This document shows, piece after piece, positions 54,882 to 64,000 of a stretch of 64,000 nucleotides of DNA. Origin of the DNA: Vibrio panuliri (GTDB lineage: Bacteria > Pseudomonadota > Gammaproteobacteria > Enterobacterales > Vibrionaceae). The position numbers were made by a program, and so were the translations under genes. Position 1 is the first letter of the stretch; every line of letters starts with the position of its first letter. The stretch covers positions 2,632,540-2,696,539 of the forward strand of contig NZ_AP019654.1 of assembly GCF_009938205.1 (NCBI RefSeq), read 5' to 3'. Under the pieces are notes generated by a model. The model saw only the letters and a program-made list of their open reading frames with translations, was not told the DNA's origin and ran no database searches.

Positions 54882-56117
54882 GTGATCAAAAATTTTGCAG
54901 AACTCGATTTAGATCCAAACCTGCTTAGTGCCATCGAAGAAATGGGCTTCAAACGTCCAACTCAAGTACAGGCGCAAGCGATCCCTCAAGCTCTAGATGG
55001 CCGAGATATTCTAGCATCAGCACCAACGGGAACAGGGAAAACTGCAGCTTTTGTCTTGCCAGCACTGCAATATCTGCAAGACTTTCCTCGCCGTAAACCA
55101 GGGCCTGCACGTGTGTTGATCTTAACTCCGACTCGTGAGTTGGCGATGCAAGTCGCGGATCAAGCTCGCGCGCTAGCAAAGAACACCAAACTGAATATCT
55201 TTACTATCACCGGTGGTGTGCAGTACCAAGAACATGCTGATATCTTAGCGACCACTCAAGATATCGTCGTGGCGACTCCTGGGCGACTAATGGAGTATAT
55301 TCAAGCCGAACGTTTCGATTGTCGTGCGATTGAATGGCTGATTCTTGACGAGGCGGACCGTATGCTTGATATGGGCTTTGGTCCAACGGTTGACCGCCTA
55401 TCTCAAGAATGCCGCTGGCGTAAACAAACTCTACTATTCTCAGCAACGCTTGAGGGTAAAGGGGTTGAAGGCTTTACCGCTGATCTACTGAAAGATCCGG
55501 CAGAAATAGATGCAGAACCTTCTCGCAGTGAACGTAAAAAGATCACTCAGTGGTATCACCGTGCGGACAACGCTGAGCACAAACTGGCGTTACTGAAAAA
55601 AATCATCACCGAGCAAGCTGAACGCTCTATCGTGTTTTTGAAAACTCGTGAGCGCCTAGCGGAACTGCGCACTGAACTAGAAAAAGCGCAAATCCCTTGT
55701 GCATGGATTCAAGGTGAAATGCCTCAGGATCGTCGTAACAACGCAATCGCACGCTTTCGTGATGGCACGGTAAACGTACTGCTAGCGACTGATGTCGCAG
55801 CGCGCGGTATCGACTTACCAGACGTTAGCCACGTAATTAACTACGATATGCCACGCAGTGCTGACGTGTACCTACACCGTATCGGCCGAACTGCACGTGC
55901 GGGTAAGAAAGGCTCTGCGATTTCAATCGTTGAAGCGCACGATCAACAAATGATGGATCGCGTAGCTCGTTACGTAAAAGAAGACATCAAAGAGCGCTTT
56001 ATCAAAGAGATGCGCCCAGCACACAAAAAGCCAGTGTTTAAGAAAAAGAAAAAAGACGACAAGAAAAAGTCGGCAACCAAAGCGAAAGTGAAAAAGAAAA
56101 CTTCAAAGAAGAAGTAA
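54882..56117 (+). CDS. srmB: ATP-dependent RNA helicase SrmB
   Basis: SrmB is a DEAD-box helicase that assists early 50S ribosome assembly. The 411-residue product has the Q motif, Walker A ASAPTGTGKT (near residue 47), DEADRMLDMGF, SAT (LLFSATLEG), and the helicase C motifs ARGIDLPDVSHVINYD and HRIGRTARAGKKG. The last 30 residues are lysine-rich, as in SrmB. The start is GTG with GGAG 8 bases upstream. Confidence 0.94.
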   Translation: MIKNFAELDLDPNLLSAIEEMGFKRPTQVQAQAIPQALDGRDILASAPTGTGKTAAFVLPALQYLQDFPRRKPGPARVLILTPTRELAMQVADQARALAKNTKLNIFTITGGVQYQEHADILATTQDIVVATPGRLMEYIQAERFDCRAIEWLILDEADRMLDMGFGPTVDRLSQECRWRKQTLLFSATLEGKGVEGFTADLLKDPAEIDAEPSRSERKKITQWYHRADNAEHKLALLKKIITEQAERSIVFLKTRERLAELRTELEKAQIPCAWIQGEMPQDRRNNAIARFRDGTVNVLLATDVAARGIDLPDVSHVINYDMPRSADVYLHRIGRTARAGKKGSAISIVEAHDQQMMDRVARYVKEDIKERFIKEMRPAHKKPVFKKKKKDDKKKSATKAKVKKKTSKKK

Positions 56118-56120
56118 TTG

Positions 56121-56237
56121 AGAACGCTGCGCTTTAAGAAGTGAGATAATAGAAAGGCTGATGTGAAAACATCAGCCTTGAGCCAAACGACTCTCAAAAT
56201 ATTGCTCAAGCAATACGCTCTCAACTCTCATCTCTAG
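56121..56237. repeat. Imperfect palindromic dispersed repeat, copy 2
   Basis: Begins AGAACGCTGCGCTTTAAGAA and matches 18204-18231 at 24 of 28 positions; the right end CTCTCAACTCTCATCTCTAG is related to the right end of copy 1. Inside is a perfect 10-base hairpin AAGGCTGATG/CATCAGCCTT (56154-56179) without a T run. Confidence 0.5.
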
Positions 56238-56241
56238 ATAT

Positions 56242-56270
56242 AAAAATACCGCCTCAAGGGCGGTATTTTT
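56242..56270. terminator. Bidirectional terminator between srmB and prfC
   Basis: Arms AAAATACCGCC/GGCGGTATTTT, a 5-base apex, and A/T runs on both sides. Confidence 0.9.
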
Positions 56271-56279
56271 GTATCCATC

Positions 56280-56406
56280 AATATTCAAAGTAGTTGGTGT
56301 TAGAACAAGGCGACAAGTTCATTCATCGCCATGAGCATAGTCAACTATGTGATTGGTGTGAATTAACGCAGTCAACGCAGTTATCACACCAAATACGAAG
56401 AATATT
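56280..56406. repeat. ERIC element, full length
   Basis: A 127-bp imperfect palindrome, the canonical ERIC length, with exact terminal repeats AATATTC/GAATATT. Inner arms pair GTTGGTGTTAGAAC with GTTATCACACCAAA, and the core GAGCATAGTCAACTATGTGA matches the copy at 9054-9179. Its right end overlaps the prfC stop codon (56405-56407) by two bases. Confidence 0.88.
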
Positions 56407-57994
56407 AGTGTTCGCGAGTCGCGCGGAACTGAATATCTGGATGACGCTCTTGCGCTAAATTCAAGTTCACCATCGTTGGCGCGATGTACGTTAGGTTATC
56501 ACCACCATCTAGCGCTAGGTTTGCTTGGTTCTTACGTTGGAACTCATCCAACTTCTTGCCGTCTTCGCACTCTACCCAACGTGCTGTCGCTACGTTCACA
56601 CCTTCGTAGATTGCTTCAACGTTGTATTCTGACTTCAAGCGAGCCACAACCACGTCAAACTGAAGCACACCAACCGCACCAACGATAAGGTCGTTGTTTT
56701 GCAGTGGACGAAATACCTGTACTGCACCTTCTTCAGAAAGCTGAACTAGGCCTTTCAGTAGTTGCTTCTGCTTCAATGGATCTTTTAGGCGAATACGACG
56801 GAACAGTTCTGGAGCAAAGTTTGGAATGCCAGAGAACTTCAACGCCTCACCTTGAGTGAAGGTATCACCAATCTGGATCGTACCGTGGTTGTGTAGACCG
56901 ATAATGTCACCAGCATACGCATGCTCTGCACGAGAACGATCACCGGCCATAAATGTAACCGCATCTGAGATACTGACTTGTTTACCAAGACGAACGTGGT
57001 TCATCTTCATACCTTGTGTGTAAGTACCAGATACGATTCGCATGAATGCGATACGGTCACGGTGTTTTGGATCCATGTTTGCTTGGATCTTAAATACGAA
57101 GCCAGAGAACTTATCTTCCGTTGCTTCAACATCACGCTCGACTGCTTGACGTGTTTTTGGCATTGGAGCCCATTCAGTCAAACCATCTAGCATGTGGTCA
57201 ACACCAAAGTTACCTAGTGCAGTACCGAAGTACACCGGTGTCAATTCGCCAGTTAGGAATAGGTCTTGATCAAACTCAGGGCATGCACCCATAACCAACT
57301 CTAGTTCTTCACGTACGCTTGCCGCGAGATCGGCACCTACTTTGTCATCTAGCTCTGGGTTATCGAGACCTTTGATGATACGTACTTCTTGAATCTCATG
57401 ACCGTGGCCTGATTCATACAGAATCGTCTCATCACGGTGAATGTGGTAGACACCTTTAAACTCTTTACCACAACCAATTGGCCATGTGATTGGCGCACAC
57501 ATCATACCCAATTCGTTTTCTACCTCGTCCAACACTTCCATTGGATCGCGAACGTCACGGTCAAGTTTGTTCATAAAGGTTACGATTGGCGTATCACGCA
57601 GACGGGTTACTTCCATCAATTTACGCGTACGATCCTCAACACCTTTCGCCGCGTCGATAACCATTAGACATGAGTCTACCGCTGTTAGCGTACGGTATGT
57701 ATCTTCCGAGAAGTCTTCGTGTCCCGGAGTATCGAGAAGGTTAACTAGGCAGTTATTGTAAGGGAACTGCATCACAGACGTAGTTACCGAGATACCACGC
57801 TCTTTTTCCATCTCCATCCAGTCAGATTTCGCGTGTTGGTTAGAACCACGACCTTTAACTGTACCCGCTTTCTGGATCGCGTTTCCGAATAACAGAACTT
57901 TCTCTGTAATTGTGGTTTTACCCGCATCCGGGTGCGAGATAATAGCGAATGTTCTACGCTTAGACACTTCGCCAATAAATGGTGTATTTGACAT
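56405..57994 (-). CDS. prfC: Peptide chain release factor 3
   Basis: RF3 is the GTPase that recycles RF1 and RF2 from the ribosome. The 529-residue product has the G1 motif SHPDAGKTT, switch [16 protein letters not shown], and the NKLD motif TFMNKLDRD, followed by EF-Tu-like domain 2 and an RF3-type C-terminal domain. An ERIC element overlaps its stop codon. The upstream gene on the same strand is rimI, 106 bases away. Confidence 0.97.
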   Translation of the reverse strand: MSNTPFIGEVSKRRTFAIISHPDAGKTTITEKVLLFGNAIQKAGTVKGRGSNQHAKSDWMEMEKERGISVTTSVMQFPYNNCLVNLLDTPGHEDFSEDTYRTLTAVDSCLMVIDAAKGVEDRTRKLMEVTRLRDTPIVTFMNKLDRDVRDPMEVLDEVENELGMMCAPITWPIGCGKEFKGVYHIHRDETILYESGHGHEIQEVRIIKGLDNPELDDKVGADLAASVREELELVMGACPEFDQDLFLTGELTPVYFGTALGNFGVDHMLDGLTEWAPMPKTRQAVERDVEATEDKFSGFVFKIQANMDPKHRDRIAFMRIVSGTYTQGMKMNHVRLGKQVSISDAVTFMAGDRSRAEHAYAGDIIGLHNHGTIQIGDTFTQGEALKFSGIPNFAPELFRRIRLKDPLKQKQLLKGLVQLSEEGAVQVFRPLQNNDLIVGAVGVLQFDVVVARLKSEYNVEAIYEGVNVATARWVECEDGKKLDEFQRKNQANLALDGGDNLTYIAPTMVNLNLAQERHPDIQFRATREH

Positions 57995-58100
57995 GAAACT
58001 GGTCTTCTTTTCTGTCTGGATGCTTGTTTAAAACTCTAAACAAACGGGATTCGATTCAATTTTGCGCGGTATTTTCGCTTATATTCCTTTGTGGAGCAAA

Positions 58101-58550
58101 TCAGAAAAGGAATAAATAACTCATGATAATCGCGTCTTCGTTACCATTCGCGGTTGGGTAGTAATTTCTGCGGCGATCCACTTCATTAAAACCCGCAGAT
58201 TCATAAAGTGAAAATGCTTTATGATTACTCTCGCGAACCTCTAGCCATGCACTCTCTGCTTGGGCGTTCTCACACATTTCTATAAAGTGTTCTAACAGCT
58301 TTTTGCCAAACCCTTTTCCCTGCTGCGAAGGGGCTATCGCGATATTCAGTAACGTCACTTCACCAACGATATTCTGGGCATAAAAGTAGCCCACCACTTG
58401 CTCATTATCGAGTAACACATGGTGGCATGCACCGCGACTAGATAGGTCACGAATCATCGATTCCGCCCATGGGTGGCTGTGAGCTTGCAGCTCTATTGCC
58501 CAAACATCGTCAAGATGTTCCGTAGCAAGCGTGGTCAATTGTAATGTCAT
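58101..58550 (-). CDS. rimI: Ribosomal protein S18-alanine N-acetyltransferase
   Basis: A 149-residue GNAT enzyme that acetylates the N-terminal alanine of ribosomal protein S18. The acetyl-CoA loop is SQQGKGFGKKLLEHFIE near residue 75, followed by AWLEVRESNHKAFSLYESAGF, which is characteristic of RimI. It starts six bases after the holD stop, reproducing the E. coli holD-rimI pair. Confidence 0.93.
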   Translation of the reverse strand: MTLQLTTLATEHLDDVWAIELQAHSHPWAESMIRDLSSRGACHHVLLDNEQVVGYFYAQNIVGEVTLLNIAIAPSQQGKGFGKKLLEHFIEMCENAQAESAWLEVRESNHKAFSLYESAGFNEVDRRRNYYPTANGNEDAIIMSYLFLF

Positions 58551-58556
58551 AATTAG

Positions 58557-58949
58557 TTAGGAGTATGAACAGATCTGTTGCCACAGCGCTTTACGCTCGG
58601 CGTTGTTGCCATCAATATCACTCAACAGTGGTGTATTGAGCACTTTACTAGGTAACTCGGTGCTGGCGCATCCAGCAAACCATACCCATTCAACAGGTTG
58701 CTCAAGTTGAGGTAATTGGTGGGGATAGATATGGCGCACTTGCGCCAGTGTTAACTGCATGCTTTTCAACACACGATCGAGAAACTCAGCTTGATCGCCT
58801 TGAGGCAAAACCGCTGAAACCAACAGCAATTTACAATCAGACGGCAACGTAATACTTACCGCTTGGTAACCAGAAAGACGCTGGGGATGTATTAACTGAT
58901 ACTGGTCGATACCCATCTCAGATAAATATGCCATCGGTTCGTTTCGCAT
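58557..58949 (-). CDS. holD: DNA polymerase III psi subunit
   Basis: The psi subunit links the clamp loader to chi and to SSB. The product is about 130 residues; recognisable features are the N-terminal LSEMGIDQYQLIHPQRLSG (corresponding to the chi-binding peptide of E. coli psi), the ITLPSDCKLLLVSAVLP strand and VEWVWFAGC. The frame extends to 59036, but that stretch includes the terminator at 59001-59027, so the ATG at 58949 is preferred (58934 is also possible). The protein is fast-evolving; assignment rests on these segments and on rimI next to it. Confidence 0.88.
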   Translation of the reverse strand: MRNEPMAYLSEMGIDQYQLIHPQRLSGYQAVSITLPSDCKLLLVSAVLPQGDQAEFLDRVLKSMQLTLAQVRHIYPHQLPQLEQPVEWVWFAGCASTELPSKVLNTPLLSDIDGNNAERKALWQQICSYS

Positions 58950-59000
58950 GACTACTGTTCTCAAAAAATTGGTCGCCAATGCTATCACAGTTCTGGCGAT

Positions 59001-59027
59001 AACAAAAAAGGGGCTAAAGCCCCTTTT
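59001..59027 (-). terminator. Intrinsic terminator between yhbS and holD
   Basis: Arms AAAAGGGGCT/AGCCCCTTTT with a 2-base apex; on the minus strand the T run extends to six. It stops the ubiT-yhbS transcript before holD. Confidence 0.85.
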
Positions 59028-59043
59028 CACTGCCAATCGCTAA

Positions 59044-59547
59044 CTACAAAGCGGAAAACTCAGGGCTATACTCGATTAAACCGCTACGCTCAGCAAATTC
59101 ATTTTCAGCAATGGCCAACACTTGAAATGCGCCTGTTGGCACTTCCCACTGGCAATGAAAATGATGTTGCTCTGCCGCGGCAAAACCAAAGCGCGCGTAA
59201 TAAGCAGGGTCACCCAGTACTACACATGCTGGATAACCGAAATCACGTAAAGATTCTAAACCTTCACGAATCATGCGCTCAGCAATGCCTTGGTTGCGAA
59301 CATCTTGACGTACGGCGACAGGTGCTAAACCTTGCCAATTGAGGTCTTCACCTTCCAGTGTTACTGGGCTGAACATTGCGTGCCCAACAACTTCACCGTC
59401 ATCATTACAAGCCACCAGCGAGAGCGTTAACTTACCATTCTCTCTCAGTGCCATCACCAAGTTCGCTTCCGCTTCTGTCTCAAAGGTTTGTTTGAGTAAG
59501 CGATCGATAACCAGAATATCCGCTGGCGCTTCAGTTCGTATAAGCAT
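59044..59547 (-). CDS. yhbS: GNAT acetyltransferase YhbS
   Basis: A 167-residue acetyltransferase with the length and motifs of E. coli YhbS: MLIRTEAPADILVIDRLLKQ, the acetyl-CoA loop VRQDVRNQGIAERMI, and LGDPAYYARFGF. Its substrate is not established; in E. coli it is the neighbour of yhbT. It overlaps the end of ubiT by 17 bases, indicating translational coupling, and ends at a terminator. Confidence 0.9.
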   Translation of the reverse strand: MLIRTEAPADILVIDRLLKQTFETEAEANLVMALRENGKLTLSLVACNDDGEVVGHAMFSPVTLEGEDLNWQGLAPVAVRQDVRNQGIAERMIREGLESLRDFGYPACVVLGDPAYYARFGFAAAEQHHFHCQWEVPTGAFQVLAIAENEFAERSGLIEYSPEFSAL

Positions 59548-60058
59548 GTGCTACCTCTTTTTGCATTACTGGCGATTGTACGCCTTTATGCACGAAGTCA
59601 GCCAGTTGATTCAATAAAACTTGCAACGGTTTTGGTAATAACTCTAAATCGACACTATCCATTAAGTTTTTCACTTCCAAACCAAGCTCTGTATCCCCTT
59701 CTATTGAAAGGCGTCGTTGGAAGAACAGTGTATCTGGATCTTCTTTACGACCGGCAATCAACACTAAGTCGTTTAAGTTGCCACTGAAAGAAACATCTTC
59801 ATCTACCGGCTTATCCGCCACTACAATTTGTTCATCTTGGTAGCTGATATACCAAGCTAGTTTCATGTCCTTAACTTCTACTTTCAGCCACTTATCTTCT
59901 AGAAATTCAAAATCACCATCTTCTAAAGCTTCTTTGAACACTAGTTTTAGCCCGTCTAATAAGGCTTTTTTTTGAACAGATTGCGGCAATAAGTGGACTG
60001 GAGATCGCAAAATTGATGCTGCATTTTGAACTAATTGAGTGCGAATCTTGTTAATCAC
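59531..60058 (-). CDS. ubiT: Ubiquinone biosynthesis accessory factor UbiT (SCP2 domain)
   Basis: UbiT (YhbT) is a lipid-binding SCP2-fold protein needed for oxygen-independent ubiquinone synthesis with UbiU and UbiV. The 175-residue product has the SCP2 core LKVEVKDMKLAWYISYQDEQ, VSFSGNLNDLVLIAGRKEDP and LFFQRRLSIEGDTELGLEVK. The start is GTG at 60058. It is divergent from the rocS-like gene; the partners ubiU and ubiV lie 2.4 kb away on the other strand, so the trio is split around the c-di-GMP gene. Confidence 0.92.
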   Translation of the reverse strand: MINKIRTQLVQNAASILRSPVHLLPQSVQKKALLDGLKLVFKEALEDGDFEFLEDKWLKVEVKDMKLAWYISYQDEQIVVADKPVDEDVSFSGNLNDLVLIAGRKEDPDTLFFQRRLSIEGDTELGLEVKNLMDSVDLELLPKPLQVLLNQLADFVHKGVQSPVMQKEVAHAYTN

Positions 60059-60252
60059 GCGGGTTATCCGTTACTTTGTAAATGATGTCAGGATGATAAT
60101 GGAACAAGTCAAAGCGAGACCTGTTGTGCATCAATAAATGACCACATGGCTGTAACTCTTTCATCTCTTTGAGAACAAGGCTATATTAGAGCTACAGCTA
60201 CAATAACATTCTCGCGCTTCGTTTCTATCTTTGGAGAATTGGTACCCTTTTA

Positions 60253-62292
60253 ATGCCACCGCAACAACTTCAGCATTGGTTTAAGCAAATTACGGCCAAA
60301 GGACCTTTTTTCTCGGCCATTATCGACAGCCAACACAACTACGTAATGGTGAATGATCGCTATTGCGAAATTTCGGGTCTCAGTACCGATGAATTAGTTG
60401 GCATGAACGATAATGCAATCTTGGGTCAGCAACTCTACCAACAGCTCAAACCCTATTATGATCTCGCATTTAATGGTGAATATTTAGAGACCGAAGTTTC
60501 ACTGCTTCATCTCGATATTGAAACTAGCCTTGCTTGCACCCTTTCTCCAATCCGCTATGACGAAAAAGTGCAATATATTGCCTTTCACGCCGTGGATACG
60601 TCGGAGAAACAACTGCTGGTGCGTTCATTGCAAGAATCAGAAGATAAGTTCACTGCACTAACGCAGTTAGTACCTGATGGTCTGCTATTGGTTGAAGATG
60701 ACTGCATTATTTCAGCGAACCCTGCAGCTGTGCGTATTTTGGGCTTTGATTCAAGTCATGACCTACTTGGTGAAGAGCTAAGTCGTCTGTTTATTGATGA
60801 GAAAAGTAAAACGGTTTTTAACAACAAGCTTGGCGTATTGTTGCATGACACACCAATAGCCTGTTTAACCGGGCCTCGTTGTAACATTGAGCGCAAAGTG
60901 TTTTTGCAATCAGCCAAAACCATGGTTCTGGGCACAGAGTCGCAACTGGTGTTGGTACAAGATGCCGAGCAAACACCAAAGCAACTGACGCAAAACAAGT
61001 ACGAAGATGCCCATATTGATAGCCTTACTGGGCTATACAACCGTTTTGGTTTTACCAAACGCTTGGAGCAAATGGTCAAAAATGATACGCCTTTGATCAT
61101 GCTGTATCTGGATATCGATAACTTTAAAAACATCAACGACTCTTTAGGTCATCATATTGGTGATAAGGTGATTAAAGAGGTGTCGTCACGTCTTAAGCGT
61201 CTACTGCCGCAGCAAGCGGTACTTGGGCATTTAGGAGGGGACGAGTTTGGGTTGATCTTACCTGAGCCAGAAAATAATCGCATGGCAGAGTCATTGTCTG
61301 ATCGCATTATTTCTCTCATTAACCAACCATTTGATTTGCATCACTTTAGCAAGCGTCTTGCCTGCTCTATTGGTAGTGTTTGTTACCCTGGAGATGGTAA
61401 CGATGCACGTATTCTACTGCAGAATGCCGATACCGCGATGTATGAAGCAAAAGAGCGCGGACGAAACCGTTTGATCAAGTTTAACGATCAGATGAACAAA
61501 GAAGCACGTATGCGCTTGTGGCTTGAAATTGAACTGCAAAAAGCACTGCAACAAAATGGCCTTGAGGTATGGTATCAACCCAAAGTGAACGCGCGCGATT
61601 TTAGTATCAATGGCGCGGAAGCACTGGTGCGCTGGAAACACCCAGTGGAAGGTTATATCAGCCCTGGGGCATTTATTCCTGTCGCAGAGAAAGCCGGCCT
61701 GATTGAAAATCTAGGTCGCGTAGTGATGCGAGAAGTGTTTAACACCGTTAAACGCTGGAAGCTGCAAGGCATTCTTCCTGGACGCGTGGCAATTAACCTC
61801 TCACCAGAGCAGTTTGGTAATCCTCAGTTAATCGATTACATGGAGAAGCTGTTGCGCACGACTGAACTGGATCCGAACTGCATTACGTTCGAACTAACAG
61901 AAAGCGCGGTGATGAGTGACAGTGAGCATACCTTGCAAATGCTAAATGCGATCAAAAAACTGGGGTTTGCCCTCTCTATTGATGATTTCGGTACGGGTTA
62001 TTCTTCGCTGGCGTACTTGGCACGTTTCCCACTCGATGAGCTCAAAATAGACCGAGCATTTATCAATGAAATCGACACCTTACCTAAACAGGTAACGGTG
62101 ATTGAAAACATTATTAACTTGGGTAAATCCCTCAACCTTAGCGTGGTTGCCGAAGGTGTTGAAACCCAGCAACAAGCGACTCTGCTCTCCAACCTAAACT
62201 GTAACTCAATCCAAGGTTTCCACTTCTTCCGCCCACAACCAAAGCAAGAGGTTGAAGAACTGTTTGTGCAAAACCGTCGACATAAGAACTAG
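60253..62292 (+). CDS. rocS: PAS-GGDEF-EAL c-di-GMP phosphodiesterase, RocS-like
   Basis: A 679-residue soluble protein with two PAS domains (about 1-125 and 130-240), GGDEF (about 255-415) and EAL (about 425-670). GGDEF is intact at 328-332 (LGGDEFGLILP) but has no RxxD I-site. The EAL motif is at 456-458 (GAEALVRWKHP), with SIDDFGTGYSSLAYL, LKIDRAFI and VVAEGVET preserved, so phosphodiesterase activity is likely; GGDEF may be regulatory or also active. In V. cholerae the GGDEF-EAL gene beside ubiU is rocS, a rugosity and motility regulator; the symbol rests on this context from memory. The nearest Shine-Dalgarno (GGAG) is unusually far from the ATG. Confidence 0.85.
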   Translation: MPPQQLQHWFKQITAKGPFFSAIIDSQHNYVMVNDRYCEISGLSTDELVGMNDNAILGQQLYQQLKPYYDLAFNGEYLETEVSLLHLDIETSLACTLSPIRYDEKVQYIAFHAVDTSEKQLLVRSLQESEDKFTALTQLVPDGLLLVEDDCIISANPAAVRILGFDSSHDLLGEELSRLFIDEKSKTVFNNKLGVLLHDTPIACLTGPRCNIERKVFLQSAKTMVLGTESQLVLVQDAEQTPKQLTQNKYEDAHIDSLTGLYNRFGFTKRLEQMVKNDTPLIMLYLDIDNFKNINDSLGHHIGDKVIKEVSSRLKRLLPQQAVLGHLGGDEFGLILPEPENNRMAESLSDRIISLINQPFDLHHFSKRLACSIGSVCYPGDGNDARILLQNADTAMYEAKERGRNRLIKFNDQMNKEARMRLWLEIELQKALQQNGLEVWYQPKVNARDFSINGAEALVRWKHPVEGYISPGAFIPVAEKAGLIENLGRVVMREVFNTVKRWKLQGILPGRVAINLSPEQFGNPQLIDYMEKLLRTTELDPNCITFELTESAVMSDSEHTLQMLNAIKKLGFALSIDDFGTGYSSLAYLARFPLDELKIDRAFINEIDTLPKQVTVIENIINLGKSLNLSVVAEGVETQQQATLLSNLNCNSIQGFHFFRPQPKQEVEELFVQNRRHKN

Positions 62293-62435
62293 CTCAAACG
62301 CCAACCTTTAACCTTTCACCGCAAAATTCAACATCCTTTGCGGGCTAACTCACCGAAACCTGCCTTACATCAAGTTTGCCGTTCACAATTCTTCATAAAA
62401 TGCGGGCAATTAAAACGTAATAGAACTGTTTAGCA

Positions 62436-63449
62436 ATGGAACTCCTATGTCCTGCGGGTAACCTGCCTGCTCTAAAAACCGCTATCGATTGCGGTGCTGA
62501 TGCGGTATACATCGGCTTTAAAGACGATACCAATGCTCGCCATTTTGCTGGTTTGAACTTTACCGGCAAAAAGCTCGACAAAGCCGTACAGTACGTACAC
62601 GACAACAACAAGAAAATCCATGTTGCACTAAACACATTTGCGCACCCGAATGGCTTTGAACGTTGGACGAATGCCGTTGACCACGCTGCTGATGTGGGCG
62701 TTGATGCACTGATCGTTGCTGATATTGCGGTATTGGATTACGCAGCACGTAAGTATCCAGAGCTAGAACTGCATCTTTCCGTTCAAGCTTCAGCGACCAA
62801 CGTTGCAGCAATCGACTTCTATAAGAGCAACTTCAACGTTAAACGCGTTGTACTTCCTCGCGTGTTGTCTATCCATCAGGTCAAGCAGCTTTCACGTAAT
62901 ATGACCAGCGACGTTGAACTGGAAGTGTTTGCTTTTGGTAGCCTATGTATCATGTCCGAAGGTCGTTGCTACCTATCTTCATACATGACGGGCGAATCAC
63001 CCAATACCGTTGGCGCATGTTCACCAGCAAAATATGTGCGCTGGCAAGAAACCCCTCAAGGTCTTGAGACTCGTTTGAATAACATTCTTATCGACCGCTA
63101 TAGTGAGGGAGAAAATACTGGCTACCCAACGCTGTGTAAAGGGCGTTTCGTGGCAGATATTGAAGGTGAAGCCAAGCGTTACCATGCCTTGGAAGAACCC
63201 ACCAGTCTAAACACCTTATCGCTATTGCCTGAACTGTTTGCCGCCAACGTTGCATCAGTCAAAATTGAAGGTCGTCAACGTAGCCCTGCGTATGTCGAGC
63301 AAGTCACTCGCACATGGCGTGCGGCGATAGACCGTTACCAAGCCAACCCTGACGCTTATCATGTTGATGCTGCTTGGGATGCTGCACTGGCAAACGTGTC
63401 CGAAGGGACTCAAACCACACTTGGTGCTTACCATCGTAAATGGCAATAA
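62436..63449 (+). CDS. ubiU: Ubiquinone biosynthesis protein UbiU
   Basis: UbiU is a U32-peptidase-family Fe-S protein that, with UbiV, hydroxylates ubiquinone precursors without oxygen. The 337-residue product starts MELLCPAGNLPALKTAIDCG and has cluster cysteines at Cys171, Cys178, Cys195 and Cys234 (GSLCIMSEGRCYLS, GACSPAKYV, PTLCKGRF), the same spacing as the four cluster ligands of E. coli UbiU. It precedes ubiV by 18 bases, and the two form an operon. Confidence 0.95.
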   Translation: MELLCPAGNLPALKTAIDCGADAVYIGFKDDTNARHFAGLNFTGKKLDKAVQYVHDNNKKIHVALNTFAHPNGFERWTNAVDHAADVGVDALIVADIAVLDYAARKYPELELHLSVQASATNVAAIDFYKSNFNVKRVVLPRVLSIHQVKQLSRNMTSDVELEVFAFGSLCIMSEGRCYLSSYMTGESPNTVGACSPAKYVRWQETPQGLETRLNNILIDRYSEGENTGYPTLCKGRFVADIEGEAKRYHALEEPTSLNTLSLLPELFAANVASVKIEGRQRSPAYVEQVTRTWRAAIDRYQANPDAYHVDAAWDAALANVSEGTQTTLGAYHRKWQ

Positions 63450-63467
63450 CGGTTTAGGAAGAGATAA

Positions 63468-64000
63468 ATGAAATACGCACTCGGCCCACTACTATACTTT
63501 TGGCCAAAACAAGACGTTGAAAGCTTCTATCAGCAAGCAAAACAGAGTTCCGCCGATATTATCTACCTAGGCGAAACCGTCTGTTCTAAACGACGAGAGA
63601 TGAAACCGGCGCATTGGTTTGATATTGCGAAGGACTTAGCCGACTCTGGTAAGCAAGTTGTACTGTCTACCATGGCTTTGCTTGAAGCGCCAAGTGAAGT
63701 CAACATCATGAAAAAGTATATCGACAACGGCGACTTCACTATCGAAGCAAATGACGTCTCTGGCGTACAGATAGCATCTGAGCACAAAGTGCCTTTTGTC
63801 GTCGGTCCAGCGATCAATACTTACAATGCACACACACTAAACCTGTTCCTTAAACAAGGTATGGTGCGTTGGTGTATGCCAGTCGAGCTTTCTCGTGAAT
63901 GGCTTAGTAATGTTATGCAGCAATGTGAAGAGCTTGGTATTCGCAATAAGTTTGAAGTGGAAGTGTTCAGCCATGGCTACCTACCACTGGCTTACTCCGC
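63468..64000 (+). CDS. ubiV: Ubiquinone biosynthesis protein UbiV (3' end missing)
   Basis: The frame is open from ATG 63468 to the window edge, giving 177 residues of about 290. It begins [20 protein letters not shown] and includes Cys39 in [14 protein letters not shown], which corresponds to the first of the four cluster cysteines of UbiV; the other three lie outside. AGGAAGAG lies just upstream of the ATG. It acts with UbiU in O2-independent ubiquinone hydroxylation. Confidence 0.94.
   Translation, partial: MKYALGPLLYFWPKQDVESFYQQAKQSSADIIYLGETVCSKRREMKPAHWFDIAKDLADSGKQVVLSTMALLEAPSEVNIMKKYIDNGDFTIEANDVSGVQIASEHKVPFVVGPAINTYNAHTLNLFLKQGMVRWCMPVELSREWLSNVMQQCEELGIRNKFEVEVFSHGYLPLAYS

Noticed and set aside
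56154..56179. Strong hairpin after srmB as a terminator
   Set aside because: The 10-base stem has no T run on the plus strand; the real terminator is at 56242-56270.

Overview
The window is a chromosomal segment from a Vibrio-like gammaproteobacterium. The evidence is gene content and protein resemblance recalled from memory: VpsR, HlyU, NhaR, NptA, a RocS-type c-di-GMP protein, ArcB and UbiTUV. Gene density is ordinary and base composition looks even. I see no rRNA, tRNA, CRISPR array, prophage, integron cassette or intact insertion sequence. Species cannot be named from this alone.

Layout. 1-8.4 kb: the 3' part of anmK with murQ (muropeptide recycling), a DUF2799-type lipoprotein, a short CstA-family transporter behind a striking 20-bp-period operator array, and an M16 metalloprotease lipoprotein. 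6.9-14.7 kb (minus strand): murJ, ribF, ileS, lspA, fkpB, ispH, the classical lipoprotein/isoprenoid/translation cluster, here interrupted by an ERIC element and terminators around lspA. 14.9-18.2 kb: rpsT, hlyU, nhaR and the Na+/Pi symporter nptA with a Pho-box promoter. 18.4-23.7 kb (minus): rppH, ptsP, a TauE/SafE permease, lgt and thyA. 23.7-24.3 kb is a gene-free segment with DnaA boxes and GATC sites, followed by mutH, a small unknown gene and the aldo-keto reductase gene tas.

26.5-33.1 kb holds two small genes, one of them an unlisted 44-codon cysteine-rich reading frame, then (minus) yhcC, a PAS-GGDEF diguanylate cyclase, arcB and a lipoprotein. 33.6-47.8 kb (plus) is the nitrogen block: gltBD, a DUF1499 lipoprotein, and a second long glutamate-synthase-like large subunit followed by a CysJ-like diflavin reductase where a GltD would be expected. 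This pair is the best candidate for an undescribed system. 47.9-54.7 kb: vpsR, lysS, prfB (with the programmed +1 frameshift) and brnQ on the minus strand, then trmN on the plus strand. 54.9-64 kb: srmB, prfC, rimI, holD, yhbS, ubiT, a GGDEF-EAL protein, ubiU and the 5' part of ubiV.

The segment is housekeeping chromosome with a strong regulatory overlay: c-di-GMP (diguanylate cyclase, RocS-like protein, VpsR), redox (ArcB, HlyU), phosphate (NptA), and probably pyruvate or a related nutrient (the CstA-family operator array).
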